A stretch of 64,000 nucleotides of DNA from NCBI RefSeq assembly GCF_947489565.1, contig NZ_CANLEA010000012.1:162565-226564 (forward strand), in the 5' to 3' direction. Below the pieces are notes generated by a model, which had not been told where the DNA came from, ran no database searches, and worked only from the letters and a program-made list of their open reading frames with translations. This document shows, one piece after another, positions 24,626 through 34,378 of this stretch (the first letter of the stretch is position 1; every line of letters begins with the position of its first letter). The stretch comes from an uncultured Kordia sp. Its GTDB lineage: Bacteria; Bacteroidota; Bacteroidia; Flavobacteriales; Flavobacteriaceae. The position numbers were made by a program, and so were the translations under genes.

Positions 24626-25468
24626 TTAAATCAATCGGTTGTTTTTCAATTGTTTTCGGAATTCTTTTGGAGAAATATTGGTATGTTTTTTAAAAACTCT
24701 GCTAAAATATAAAGGATCGTTATAGCCTACTTCATAAGCAATATCTTTGATGGAATTATTGGTTAGAAATAGCTTATTTTTTGCACTAGCAATGCGTTTT
24801 AAATTGAGAAGTGTTACAAAACTATTTTGGAAGTATTTTTTACATAAGCGATTGAACGTAGAGACAGATACTTCTATTTTTTTTGCATAAAATTCGGCAG
24901 AAGATTCTTTGATAAAATGCGCATCTATCAATTTTTCTATTTGATAATGTATGTTTTCTTTCCTTGCAGATTCAATTTTTTGTTTTCCTTTTTTATAGCG
25001 AACTGCTTGTATGAGAAGCATTTTTAATTGACTTGCTATCATGTCTTGTTGCCCAATATTTTTCTGTGATAGTTCCGCTTGTATCTTAGCATAATAGCTA
25101 CATAAATCGTCATATTCTATTTGAGAACAGCGCAATATGGTATCATTCATAAAATTATTGAACAATAATCCTTGACAACCAATATCTTTTGCATGAATGT
25201 CGATACAGAAAAAATCAGGATGAAACTGAATGCATACTCCTTCAAAATTTCCTTTGAATTGTAGTTTTTGATACGGATAGTAAAATAAGATATTCTGTTT
25301 CGCAATTGCTTTTTCGTTCCCATCGGTAGTTACGGTACAATTGGCATCAGTAAAGAAAAAGACTCCATAAAAATTTGGATTTTTAAAGAGAGCTGAAAAT
25401 GAGTCATTTGCGATAATGGATACCGTTAATATCTTTTCGTTCTTTTTATTATAGAGTGCATGCATCAT
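24626..25468 (-). CDS. AraC-family transcriptional regulator
   Basis: 280 residues. N-terminal cupin-like region (about 10-130), C-terminal AraC DNA-binding pair: FYAKKIEVSVSTFNRLCKKY and IKDIAYEVGYNDPLYFSRVF followed by KKHTNISPKEFRKQ. A -7 element TACATTTG lies just before the start (25483-25476, minus). It reads toward the HTHP gene 79 bp downstream, so HTHP may be part of its transcript or its target. The effector is unknown. Confidence 0.88.
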   Translation of the reverse strand: MMHALYNKKNEKILTVSIIANDSFSALFKNPNFYGVFFFTDANCTVTTDGNEKAIAKQNILFYYPYQKLQFKGNFEGVCIQFHPDFFCIDIHAKDIGCQGLLFNNFMNDTILRCSQIEYDDLCSYYAKIQAELSQKNIGQQDMIASQLKMLLIQAVRYKKGKQKIESARKENIHYQIEKLIDAHFIKESSAEFYAKKIEVSVSTFNRLCKKYFQNSFVTLLNLKRIASAKNKLFLTNNSIKDIAYEVGYNDPLYFSRVFKKHTNISPKEFRKQLKNNRLI

Positions 25469-25559
25469 GTATTACAAATGTATTTTATTTATACATGCAC
25501 TTCTTTTTTATATGATTGTTTTCTTTTATTCACTTATAAACTATTGTTTTATAAATAGC

Positions 25560-25586
25560 AAAAAGGCGCTGGTTAGGCGCCTTTTC
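25560..25586 (-). terminator. Terminator of the HEIGH metalloprotease gene
   Basis: Stem AAAAGGCGC (25561-25569) / GCGCCTTTT (25577-25585), 7-base loop; the minus strand then has a T-run. Confidence 0.8.
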
Positions 25587-25653
25587 TGTGTTAAAAATCA
25601 CTCGCGATTTTTTATTTTTTGTTATAAATTATTACAGTTGTAATAAGCGGTTT

Positions 25654-26496
25654 TTAGTATAAGAATCTTAATGCAGTAATGTCATTGTTATTGAACTCTC
25701 CATCTTCTGAAGAACTGAAACAAGCATTCATTAGAGACGTTGGGTCCCATCCTGTTGGAGTTCCTGGGATGTGGATTGCTCCTACTCCAGCGCTTCCTTC
25801 GTTTGTATTTTGTCCACAACTTTGTCTGCTAAAGTAATCTGAGTGACGGAATCCGATTGAGTGTCCAATTTCGTGTCCGATTACATGCTCATGTACATTG
25901 TTGTCATAAAGACTACTATTTAATCCTGAATTGATACGTACAAATTGGTTTGGTGCTCCTCCTGAAGGGAAACCTGCAGATCCACCTGCTCCACCTGGTA
26001 CTTGGAAAACTACCATATCTTTATCTTGCCAGTTAGTTCCATAAGTTAATTGGAAGCTAATGTCTAAGTTTAATCTGTTATAGTTGTTTACAGCCCATTG
26101 AAGTCCTGTACGCATTTTTTGTGTAAGTCCGTTTGAATTATTTCCTGTATATCCGATGATTGTAATTACACCATCATTTACTAAGTTATTTGTGCGGTAT
26201 TGTTTACTTGTAATATCTCCTCCCAATTCCATGTTCATTATTTGGTCACGAGTCATGAAGATATCACCTTCTAGCATATATCCTTCTTCAAGTTTACCTC
26301 CTGGTTTCTCCATTGAAACCTCTTGCATATCATATACATTGAAGTGTAGGGATTGTGCTTTTTGTAGTACTTCTTGTGGGATTCCGATAGCAGTATCTTG
26401 CTCTTCGTCTACTGTGTTAGTGTCTTTACTACAAGATGTGAAAGTAAGCCCCATAGCAATTACCATTAGCAATGCTAAATTTTTAAATTTTTTCAT
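25654..26496 (-). CDS. M57-type HEIGH metalloprotease, lipoprotein
   Basis: ATG at 26496 (MKKFKNLALLMVIAMGLTF) gives a proper signal peptide with lipobox (FTSC); the upstream 20 codons are ignored. A -7-like TAGTTTTG at 26561-26554 supports this. 280 residues. The zinc site is HVIGHEIGHSIGFRH (near residue 200), with a third ligand His/Asp in RHSDY, typical of dual-action HEIGH peptidases common in Flavobacteriia. A Gly/Pro-rich loop (PGGAGGSAGFPSGGAP) precedes it. The N-terminal part (about 35-115) may be a propeptide. Expected to act outside the cytoplasm on proteins. Confidence 0.88.
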   Translation of the reverse strand: MKKFKNLALLMVIAMGLTFTSCSKDTNTVDEEQDTAIGIPQEVLQKAQSLHFNVYDMQEVSMEKPGGKLEEGYMLEGDIFMTRDQIMNMELGGDITSKQYRTNNLVNDGVITIIGYTGNNSNGLTQKMRTGLQWAVNNYNRLNLDISFQLTYGTNWQDKDMVVFQVPGGAGGSAGFPSGGAPNQFVRINSGLNSSLYDNNVHEHVIGHEIGHSIGFRHSDYFSRQSCGQNTNEGSAGVGAIHIPGTPTGWDPTSLMNACFSSSEDGEFNNNDITALRFLY

Positions 26497-26654
26497 TTTA
26501 GAAGTTTTTTCGGTTAATGTTAATAATTGTTTGGAGCGATTTTTAACACATGACAAAACTATAAATTCAGTTAAATAATTCCTAATAATATGTTAAAAAG
26601 ATTGAAGATATTTAAAAAATTAACAGATTTATGCGCTATTGTTAAATATTTATC

Positions 26655-26686
26655 AAAAAAATAGGCGCTTTACAAAAAGCGCCTAT
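26655..26686 (-). terminator. Terminator of the clpS operon
   Basis: Stem ATAGGCGCTTT (26661-26671) / AAAGCGCCTAT (26676-26686), 4-base loop, with a T-run on the minus strand. It closes the long minus-strand gene train that begins at 40778. Confidence 0.85.
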
Positions 26687-26719
26687 TGATATCTAATATG
26701 CTAAAAATCTTTACTTTAC

Positions 26720-26995
26720 CTAAATTATTTCTGCGGAAAGTCCAGCTTCTAGCAATTTACTACATCTTGGTTTTAAGTCTTTATACTCTCCTGTCTTCAC
26801 CGTACATTTTCCTTTATAATGAACAATTATAGAACATTGTTCTGCCTGTTCAGCAGTATGATCGCATGCGTATATTAACGTTTCAATGACATGATCAAAA
26901 GTATTTACATCATCATTGTATAATACAATTTCATTGTTCTTTTGTACATCTTCTAAGGTCAGTATTTCTTCCTGAATTTTTTCTTGTGTACTCAT
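26720..26995 (-). CDS. clpS: ATP-dependent Clp protease adaptor ClpS
   Basis: ATG at 26995 (MSTQEKIQEE); the frame also opens with TTG at 27001, which is not needed. 91 residues. The core pattern VLYNDDVNTFDHVIETLIYA is the substrate-binding surface of ClpS, and CSIIVHYKGKCTVKTG follows. ClpS delivers N-end-rule substrates to ClpAP/ClpCP in the cytoplasm. Last gene of the long minus-strand train, 10 bp after prmA, before a strong terminator. Confidence 0.95.
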   Translation of the reverse strand: MSTQEKIQEEILTLEDVQKNNEIVLYNDDVNTFDHVIETLIYACDHTAEQAEQCSIIVHYKGKCTVKTGEYKDLKPRCSKLLEAGLSAEII

Positions 26996-27005
26996 ATTCA
27001 ATATT

Positions 27006-27845
27006 TTACTGCGAATTTACAAATTTTAACGAAACCCAATTGTTTTTTTCGAGTTTGTCTGCAAATTTTAACTTGTTTTTTACACATTCATCCGTAATCA
27101 TAGGAATATCTTCGGTATAAAAACCACTTAAGAAGAGAATTCCGTTCTCATGTAAACAAGCTGCATATTGATGAATATCATTCAATAGAATGTTTCTGTT
27201 GATGTTTGCGATAATGATATCATAGCTTTTTCCTTCCAACAAAGCAACATCTCCTTCATATACAGATATATGGTGACAGTTGTTACGTTCTACATTTTCA
27301 AGCGAATTTAAATAGCACCAATTATCAATGTCAATAGCATCTAATGGCTTGGCTCCTTTCATTTCAGCTAAAATGGCCAATACGCCAGTTCCGCAACCCA
27401 TATCTAATACTTTTTTATCCGTTACATCGGTGTTTAAGATATGCTGCAACATCATATGCGTAGTTTCATGATGTCCAGTTCCAAAGCTCATTTTGGGTTC
27501 AATTACAATGTCGTACGCAACCGATGGTTTTTCATGAAAAGGTGCTCTTACCACACATTTCCCATCTACTTCGATAGGTTCAAAATTCTTTTCCCATTCT
27601 TCATTCCAATTGACTTGTGCAATTTCTTCTTGCTGGTAACTAATGGTAAATTCTGTACTTTTTAGTATTTGAATTTCATCCAAAATCGCATCGTGCCAAT
27701 CTTCTTTTTGAATGTACGCATTGACACCTTCTTCATTTTCTACAAAGCTTTCAAAGCCTGCAAAACCTAGTTCTGCTATTAGTATTTCAGTAGCGGGTTG
27801 TACAGGTGATACTTTGAAGGTATATCCAATATAAGTTGTAGACAT
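27006..27845 (-). CDS. prmA: Ribosomal protein L11 methyltransferase
   Basis: 279 residues. N-terminal L11-recognition domain (about 1-90), then a Rossmann methyltransferase with motif I VLDMGCGTGVLAI, acidic DAIDID and motif IV ANINRNI. SAM-dependent methylation of L11. 5 bp after tpiA and 10 bp before clpS, the usual order in Bacteroidota. Confidence 0.95.
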   Translation of the reverse strand: MSTTYIGYTFKVSPVQPATEILIAELGFAGFESFVENEEGVNAYIQKEDWHDAILDEIQILKSTEFTISYQQEEIAQVNWNEEWEKNFEPIEVDGKCVVRAPFHEKPSVAYDIVIEPKMSFGTGHHETTHMMLQHILNTDVTDKKVLDMGCGTGVLAILAEMKGAKPLDAIDIDNWCYLNSLENVERNNCHHISVYEGDVALLEGKSYDIIIANINRNILLNDIHQYAACLHENGILFLSGFYTEDIPMITDECVKNKLKFADKLEKNNWVSLKFVNSQ

Positions 27846-27850
27846 ATTTT

Positions 27851-28600
27851 TTAGAATGCATTTATAATCGCAACAAAATCTGCTGCTTTTAGTGAAGCTC
27901 CACCAATTAATCCACCGTCTACATCTTCTTTTGCAAAGATTTCTGAGGCATTTGCTGGTTTTACACTTCCTCCATATAATATTGATAGTTCGTCAGCAAC
28001 ATCGCTTCCAAACTTTTCTGAAATCGTTTTACGAATAAACGCATGCATTTCCTGTGCTTGTTCTGGCGAAGCAGTTTCTCCTGTTCCAATAGCCCAAACT
28101 GGCTCATAGGCAAGTACTATATTTTTCCAAGCTGAAGCTTCTAAGTGAAATAGTGCGTTTTTAAGCTGACTTTCAACTAGTGTAAAATGATTTCCAGCTT
28201 TACGATCTTCTAATTCTTCTCCAAAACAGAAAACAACTTGAATGTCATTTGCTAATGCAGCATCTACTTTTTTAGCTAGTAATTCGTCTGTTTCATCAAA
28301 GTATGCTCTGCGTTCACTATGTCCAAGTATCGCAGTATTTACACCTACACTCTTTAGCATTGTAGCTGAAATTTCACCTGTATATGCGCCTTTAGCTTCT
28401 TGATGCATGTTTTGAGCAATTACTTCTATGTTGTGTCCTTTTAACACGTTAAACGCTTGAAAAAGATTTACAAAAGTTGGCGCTACCATGATATTTACAT
28501 CTGTATTTGGTACTTGTGCAATTAAATCATTTAGTAATGCTTCCGTTTCTGAAAGATCATTGTTCATTTTCCAGTTTCCTGCAACTATTTTACGTCTCAT
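27851..28600 (-). CDS. tpiA: Triosephosphate isomerase
   Basis: 249 residues. Catalytic residues are all present: Lys in GNWKMN, His in LGHSERR, Glu in AYEPVWAIGTG, and the phosphate loop YGGSVKP near the end. Interconverts glyceraldehyde-3-phosphate and dihydroxyacetone phosphate. 30 bp after a TlpA-like thiol-oxidoreductase gene. Confidence 0.97.
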   Translation of the reverse strand: MRRKIVAGNWKMNNDLSETEALLNDLIAQVPNTDVNIMVAPTFVNLFQAFNVLKGHNIEVIAQNMHQEAKGAYTGEISATMLKSVGVNTAILGHSERRAYFDETDELLAKKVDAALANDIQVVFCFGEELEDRKAGNHFTLVESQLKNALFHLEASAWKNIVLAYEPVWAIGTGETASPEQAQEMHAFIRKTISEKFGSDVADELSILYGGSVKPANASEIFAKEDVDGGLIGGASLKAADFVAIINAF

Positions 28601-28630
28601 TTTATTATTTTTTATTGACCTATTTACGTT

Positions 28631-29119
28631 TTATTTTAATGCTTTTAGCAATGCTTCATCTGTTGTTTTGATGGCTTCATAAAGTTTGATACTTCCATCG
28701 GGATTGATAATCATGTATCTCGGAATCCAATCGACTGCAATAGCTTTTGCAAATGTACCTTTCATTCCTGACTTTAGAAAGTAGTGTTCGCCGACAAGCG
28801 CGTGCTTTTTGACTCCAGCTTTCCATTGCTGTACTTTTCGGTCTAAAGATATAAATAGGTATGTTAATTGCGGATTATTTTTTTGAATTTCTTTTATTCC
28901 GGGAATTCCCACCAAACAATCGCGACACCATGAAGCCCAAATGTCTACAAAAATAGTTTTTCCTTTGTATTTTGCTAAAATGTTTTCAAAAGTATTCGTT
29001 TCTCCATCTATAGAAAGCATCGTTTCTTGTAACGCTTCTGGAGGAAATTCTTTTAATATTTCCTTTTGACAGCTTACGAGAACAACCGCAAGTATCAACA
29101 TTTGTATGATAGCCTTCAT
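28631..29119 (-). CDS. TlpA-like thioredoxin-fold lipoprotein
   Basis: ATG at 29119 (MKAIIQMLILAVVLVSCQ) gives a signal peptide with lipobox; the longer frame to 29179 runs into the upstream gene. 162 residues. Thioredoxin fold with active site WASWCRDC (CxxC) and the cis-Pro segment DWIPRYMIINPDG. An envelope thiol-disulfide oxidoreductase of the TlpA/ResA group. One base separates its start from the stop of the YkuD gene. Confidence 0.9.
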   Translation of the reverse strand: MKAIIQMLILAVVLVSCQKEILKEFPPEALQETMLSIDGETNTFENILAKYKGKTIFVDIWASWCRDCLVGIPGIKEIQKNNPQLTYLFISLDRKVQQWKAGVKKHALVGEHYFLKSGMKGTFAKAIAVDWIPRYMIINPDGSIKLYEAIKTTDEALLKALK

Positions 29120-29120
29120 G

Positions 29121-29690
29121 TTATTTTTGAATGGTAATTTTTGTCTTTTTGGTAATATATGGATAGATTTCATTGACATCTTTGTTTTTCATAGAAATAC
29201 AACCTAAGGTCCAATTTCGTTTTTCATCAATCATGTTGTCCATTCCGTCTGGCACACCGTGAATTCCGACTTCGCCACCAATGGTTTCTCCATCTTTTAT
29301 GATGCCATTTGCTTTCCGCTGATTGAACTTTTTCCACGATTCTGCATTTGGGTAATCTATCCAAATAAATTTTGACCAATTGCGATGCGGATATTTGTCT
29401 CGTACACCAAATACACCTTCGGGCGTTCGTTTGTCTCCTTCTTTTTCTTTATCATCTACTGGATTTCCTCCAAAAACAACATGGTATTCTTTTACCAAAG
29501 TATCTGCTGCAAATACAGAAAGTTTATAATCGCTTTTATCGATAAGAATACGTATTGGCGTTCCATCGGGCAATAGCTTTTTTATAGGTGTTTTTTCAGC
29601 TTTATGCTGTTGATTTTCATGCTTGTTTTTACAAGACGATGCACATATTATGATACCAATACAGACGAAAAAGAATCTAAAAACTTTCAT
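29121..29690 (-). CDS. L,D-transpeptidase (YkuD) family lipoprotein
   Basis: 189 residues. Lipobox in CASSCKN. YkuD catalytic segment: His in IHGVPDG and Cys in WTLGCISM, the HxnSxGC pattern with Thr replacing the usual Ser. Such enzymes form 3-3 crosslinks in peptidoglycan or attach proteins to it. Tightly packed between an FN3-like lipoprotein (17 bp) and the TlpA-like gene. Confidence 0.9.
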   Translation of the reverse strand: MKVFRFFFVCIGIIICASSCKNKHENQQHKAEKTPIKKLLPDGTPIRILIDKSDYKLSVFAADTLVKEYHVVFGGNPVDDKEKEGDKRTPEGVFGVRDKYPHRNWSKFIWIDYPNAESWKKFNQRKANGIIKDGETIGGEVGIHGVPDGMDNMIDEKRNWTLGCISMKNKDVNEIYPYITKKTKITIQK

Positions 29691-29707
29691 ATTAATTTTA
29701 TCGCTAT

Positions 29708-30415
29708 TTATTCTATAATGAATTGTCGTACTTCTGAATTGGAAATGTTCCCGCTAGGATCTTTTGATTCAATTTTCCAATAATATATTCCTGTTGTTAA
29801 GGTTTCTGTGTGCGTTTCGGCGGTTAACATCATTGCCACTTGCGTTACTGGCGGATTTACAGTATCAATATAGACTGCATATTCTAAGAGTTCGGTTTCT
29901 CCATCATCTGGATCGTTTCCTTCCCAAGTGAGTACGACATCCGTTGTGGTCACTGTTGCTCCATTGTCTGGACTTGTGAGTGTTGCTGGAAATGGCAAAT
30001 AGTTTGATATCGTATTGAAAGGTGTTTGAAACTGCCATGTTACGCCAGTTACAGAAGCATCTTCACTATCGGTTGCGGTAATATTCCAAGAATAGGAAGT
30101 TCCTTTATCTAAAGTAATACTGGTAGAAGTTCCTGTTAAATTTTCCGTAGCAACAATTGCGTTCGTCGTTAAATTTCTGATGGAGAATGTATATTCTAGA
30201 TTGTTATCTTCTACATCTTGAAACGCATTCCACTGAAAATCAACTCTAATTTCAGTTTCAGAGATTTCTTCACCTGTACATACAGCATTGTTATTGGGTT
30301 CTATATAGCTACTCGCTGTAGGCGTATTGTTTTCTGGCGCTGGCGCTGGATCAGAATCTCCAGAACTACAACTTACCATGACTATTATTGCGAAAAGTCC
30401 TAAAAAATTTTTCAT
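29708..30415 (-). CDS. Lipoprotein with two fibronectin-III-like domains
   Basis: 235 residues. Signal and lipobox (VMVSCSSG), an Asn/Pro-rich linker, then two beta-sandwich domains of about 95 residues with the FN3-like phrases YSWNITATDSEDASVTGVTW and YYWKIESKDPSGNISNSEV. Starts 4 bp after the giant T9SS gene, so probably co-translated. It may anchor or present that protein at the surface; this is inference. Confidence 0.7.
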   Translation of the reverse strand: MKNFLGLFAIIVMVSCSSGDSDPAPAPENNTPTASSYIEPNNNAVCTGEEISETEIRVDFQWNAFQDVEDNNLEYTFSIRNLTTNAIVATENLTGTSTSITLDKGTSYSWNITATDSEDASVTGVTWQFQTPFNTISNYLPFPATLTSPDNGATVTTTDVVLTWEGNDPDDGETELLEYAVYIDTVNPPVTQVAMMLTAETHTETLTTGIYYWKIESKDPSGNISNSEVRQFIIE

Positions 30416-30419
30416 CTAT

Positions 30420-33400
30420 TTATTTCTTTATTAGTTTTTGTGTGAATGTATTTTCGCTGGTTGCTAATTGTACAAAGTACACACCTGTTTTTAATTCTTT
30501 TATGTCTATTTTTTGACTGTTCACAGGGGTTTTGATCGTTTTTGTCATGATCAATCTTCCTGATATATCATATATGCTCACACTCGCATTTGTGACATCG
30601 CCTGTATTTAGTAAACTTAGGTATACAGCATCACTACTTGGATTTGGTAGCATGATAAAGTTTGCGTCCGAGATTGTTTTTACCATTTCTGTGAACTTTC
30701 CTTGACACGCTTTTTCTGTATGAACCTCAACCGTATTTACTGGCTTCGTTAACTGTTTCGTAAATGTTACTGTTGTATTTTCATCTGGAGCGATGATTGT
30801 GTGCTCTTCTCCATTGATGAAGATACTGTAGTTCGTTGCTCCTATTAAGTCTATTGTGTATTCGTTACTTCTTGATAATGCTGAATTCGCATTCAATTCC
30901 GCTGGATCGCCTATGATTACCGTGAAACATTGCTCATAGTTTTCGGCTGAAATGCTAAAACAAAGCTCATAGGTTCCTGCGTCAAGGTTTTCAATAAGTA
31001 AATCTTCTGTGAAGGTACTTACTGGCAGATTTATAGGTATTCCGTTGCGTTTTAAGTCTGCTTCGTAATTGTGATTTGCGATTGCTTTGATGTCAATTTT
31101 AGCATTGTCTAAACTTGCGCAGGTTTCGCTTTCGGTTTGTATTAAATAGTTGTCTACAGGAAGTGTAAACGGACAACCATCTACGGAAGTGCCACTATAA
31201 TACGGACAATCATCATCAACATCTAAGATTCCATCACCATCATCGTCATCATCGCATAAATCGCCTTCGCCATCTCCGTCAAAATCTTCTTGATTTGGGT
31301 TCGCTGTGAAAGGACAATTATCGTCTACATCTAGAACTCCATCATCATCATCGTCTTCATCACAAGCATCTCCCATTCCATCATTGTCATTATCATTTTG
31401 ATCTGCATTTGCAGCGAAAGGACAGTTATCATCTACATCTAAAATAGTGTCATTATCATCGTCGTCATCGCAAATATCTCCAAAACCGTCATCATCATTA
31501 TCATTTTGATTGTCGCCAGCAATAAGCGGACAATTATCATCTGCATTTAGAATTCCGTCGCCATCCGTATCATCATCACAAACATCGCCCATTCCGTCAT
31601 TATCTTGATCGGCTTGATCGGCATTTGGTGTATCTGGACAATTATCTTGATAGTTATAAATTCCATCGCTATCAGTATCTTCCACAATACGTGTTTCTGT
31701 TTTGTTGGTGATGATTGGCGCATTGAAATCAAAATAAATTCCCGCTCTATTATCTATAATATCTCCAACTTGCACAGTACTTTTTGGTTTGACTCTAAAC
31801 GCAATATATCCGTGACTGTTGGGTTCATCGTTTGTACTATCTGGCAAGTTGATATCATTGAAGAAAAATTCTAATTCTGGATCTTCTCCCGTTACTAAAG
31901 CAACTGAATAGTCATGACTCGCATCAACAGGTTCAAAGGTTTCCCAATCAATCAAATTGCTCATAAAATCTACAATACGAATATTTACTGCTGGCGATGT
32001 TCCTTCATTTTGAAAGCGAATGACATAGTGTAAATATTCATCTACATCTTCAATCAGTACATGTTCGCCTTCCAAAACTGTTTTATCATTTGGATCAAAA
32101 GATGAAAGTACGACTTGAAATATATTGTCTTGATTGTCATTTGGATTCGCATCTGATGCTAATGGCGCATTTCCTGAAAAGGTTAGAATATCTCCAATAT
32201 TGTTTGTTGGTGGTGGCAATACATCAAAATAGGCTATGATACTTCTGGTTTCACCTGGAATTAAATTTGTATAATCCCACGTTAGTAAGTTAGTTGCTTG
32301 TGTTGTTGGTGTAATGGTTGCTGAAGTAAAATCTAGTTTTGCATCACTAAACGTAAAATTGATGGTTCCGTTTTGAATAGTTGTTCCTTGATTTTCTACT
32401 ACAATGCTGTATCGTGCTTCAAAACCTGGCACAGCAATATAGACAGGTGCGATAGTTAACGATATATCATCTATTAATGCATTGAACGTAGCACAAAAAT
32501 CAATTACTTCTGTATTGTCACTTCCCGTAAAAGTTACATTTTGAGATTCAGGTGTCATATCAATTGTACTCTCTGAATTTGGATATACTGAATACAAACC
32601 TTCGGGAACTGTTATAGAATATTCACCATTTTCATTGGTAAATGTGGTAAAATAGTTTATTCCATCATAGGCAACAACAGAAATATTTTCTAAAGGAAAA
32701 TCTGCAGCAGAGCAACCATCTAGATCAAAATCTTGCAAAATGGTTCCTTCAATTGTATTACTCGTGCAAGTTTGAGAAGTAATACATTCTAAGGTATTAT
32801 TATCAACAGTATAATTTGTGTTATTGGAAACATATTCACAAATTGCGGAACAGTCGGTTAAACCAAAATTATTTTGAATTATTAGATTTCCCCCAATGTT
32901 TTGCAGGCTTTCTAAACCATCTAAGCTTCCCAATTGCCAGTTTTCTTCCACAGTAACATTGCCTCCAACAGTATGCAATATTGGAGCCATATTTATAGTT
33001 GTAAATTGTTCAGTAATTCTAATTCTGTAATCTTGATTGATTGCATATAAACTCTGAAAGCTTATATTTCCTGTATTTCCCCATGCTCCTATAAAAGAGA
33101 GGCTACCACCTATAGTTTGTAATGAATTCATAGAAATTGGAGATGATAAGTCTAAAATATTTTGAAATAAAATAGACCCATCCATATGTGTGAGTGTGTT
33201 TATATTAATAGTACCTACATATACGTCATATCCAGAAAAAATCATATCTCCTCCTATAAATGATAAACTATTTAAATTAATTGCTCCTACTCCAGAATTT
33301 TCTCCTATTGTAATTCCTCCACCTAAAGTTTCTAGATTTGGAAAATTTAAAGAAGCACTTGTTCCTATGAAAGATTGCGCATCTATTCCAAAAGTAATGT

Positions 33401-34373
33401 CTCCATTAATAGTTTGAAGTTGAGGTAAACTACTAGGAAAAGCTCTTCCGCCATTAAAATCTAAATCTCCTCCAACAACTTGAAGTCCTGCTAATCCATA
33501 ACGTATTCCTGCATAATCTAAAGTGATATCTCCTTCAATTGTTCTAAGATTGTTTAAAAAATTTAGTCCCACACTCGTAGTGCATTCATCAAAAATTCCT
33601 GTCAAACCAATACTACCTCCTATAGATTCTAATGAAGTAAAATTATTAATTGCATTCACATCATCATCATCCCAATTGACACAAGAAAAGCCAATACCAC
33701 CTTCTATTCTTTCCAAAAGTGTTAGTCCTGTGAAATCATGAAAATACGTTCTACTGAATCCTAAACCTCCTCCTATAGTTTCTAGGTTGTTAAAAGCATT
33801 AAAAGTTATTCTTCTGGAAAGCCCTAAGAAAAGACTTCCTCCAATAGTTTCAACATTGTTGAAGCCATTTATCAAATTCATACTTGGAACGATTGGAGAT
33901 ACATCAGAATCAAAAAAATGACTAAATGTTACAGATCCTCCAACAGTTACTAAACTATTAAAACCTGTGATTTCTTCTAAATCTTCATTCGTTCGAAAGG
34001 ATAATGTACCGCCTATAGTTGTTAGACTATTAAACCCTGAAATAATTTCTACGGCATGATTGTATTCAAACTTTAGGTCTCCACTTACAGAAACTAAGTT
34101 GTTAAAATCAATAGTAGCACTATGGTTAGTGTTCAAAATTTCAAATGATCCATCAACAGAAGTAATGAATCCCAAGCCACTAATATCTGTAACACTACTA
34201 CTTGATACTGTAATACTCACTGGAATATCAGTGCAGATTGTAGCATAGGTTGCCACAAAGTTATCTACTTCAGATTGTGTACTAAGCATGACATCCGTTG
34301 TTGGACATTGGGCTCGTAAGAGGTTGGTATATGTCAATGTAATAATAAATAGCAATACTATTTTTTTCATCAT
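30420..34373 (-). CDS. Giant T9SS type A surface protein with L-domain-like repeats and thrombospondin type 3 repeats
   Basis: 1317 residues. Signal peptide ([16 protein letters not shown]). Residues about 30-500: parallel-helix repeats with phrases such as TIGGTLSF and ITGFNSL, resembling receptor L-domain/LRR repeats. About 525-620: a carboxypeptidase-regulatory-like domain ([14 protein letters not shown]). About 620-930: DUF11-like and DUF7619-like domains ([14 protein letters not shown]). About 930-1060: five thrombospondin type 3 calcium-binding repeats ([15 protein letters not shown]). After a conserved domain with disulfide-type Cys comes a type A sorting domain ([12 protein letters not shown]...GVYFVQL...QKLIKK). 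Secreted and surface-attached; ligand unknown. Tandem paralogue of the gene at 34379, 5 bp away. Confidence 0.85.
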   Translation of the reverse strand: MMKKIVLLFIITLTYTNLLRAQCPTTDVMLSTQSEVDNFVATYATICTDIPVSITVSSSSVTDISGLGFITSVDGSFEILNTNHSATIDFNNLVSVSGDLKFEYNHAVEIISGFNSLTTIGGTLSFRTNEDLEEITGFNSLVTVGGSVTFSHFFDSDVSPIVPSMNLINGFNNVETIGGSLFLGLSRRITFNAFNNLETIGGGLGFSRTYFHDFTGLTLLERIEGGIGFSCVNWDDDDVNAINNFTSLESIGGSIGLTGIFDECTTSVGLNFLNNLRTIEGDITLDYAGIRYGLAGLQVVGGDLDFNGGRAFPSSLPQLQTINGDITFGIDAQSFIGTSASLNFPNLETLGGGITIGENSGVGAINLNSLSFIGGDMIFSGYDVYVGTININTLTHMDGSILFQNILDLSSPISMNSLQTIGGSLSFIGAWGNTGNISFQSLYAINQDYRIRITEQFTTINMAPILHTVGGNVTVEENWQLGSLDGLESLQNIGGNLIIQNNFGLTDCSAICEYVSNNTNYTVDNNTLECITSQTCTSNTIEGTILQDFDLDGCSAADFPLENISVVAYDGINYFTTFTNENGEYSITVPEGLYSVYPNSESTIDMTPESQNVTFTGSDNTEVIDFCATFNALIDDISLTIAPVYIAVPGFEARYSIVVENQGTTIQNGTINFTFSDAKLDFTSATITPTTQATNLLTWDYTNLIPGETRSIIAYFDVLPPPTNNIGDILTFSGNAPLASDANPNDNQDNIFQVVLSSFDPNDKTVLEGEHVLIEDVDEYLHYVIRFQNEGTSPAVNIRIVDFMSNLIDWETFEPVDASHDYSVALVTGEDPELEFFFNDINLPDSTNDEPNSHGYIAFRVKPKSTVQVGDIIDNRAGIYFDFNAPIITNKTETRIVEDTDSDGIYNYQDNCPDTPNADQADQDNDGMGDVCDDDTDGDGILNADDNCPLIAGDNQNDNDDDGFGDICDDDDDNDTILDVDDNCPFAANADQNDNDNDGMGDACDEDDDDDGVLDVDDNCPFTANPNQEDFDGDGEGDLCDDDDDGDGILDVDDDCPYYSGTSVDGCPFTLPVDNYLIQTESETCASLDNAKIDIKAIANHNYEADLKRNGIPINLPVSTFTEDLLIENLDAGTYELCFSISAENYEQCFTVIIGDPAELNANSALSRSNEYTIDLIGATNYSIFINGEEHTIIAPDENTTVTFTKQLTKPVNTVEVHTEKACQGKFTEMVKTISDANFIMLPNPSSDAVYLSLLNTGDVTNASVSIYDISGRLIMTKTIKTPVNSQKIDIKELKTGVYFVQLATSENTFTQKLIKK
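31190..31690 (-). repeat. Thrombospondin type 3 repeat tract (five units)
   Basis: Degenerate 69-78 bp DNA repeats rich in ATC/ATCATC (minus-strand GAT/GAC), coding for D-x-D-G-x-x-x-x-x-D-N-C-P units. Confidence 0.7.
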
Positions 34374-34378
34374 CTTTT

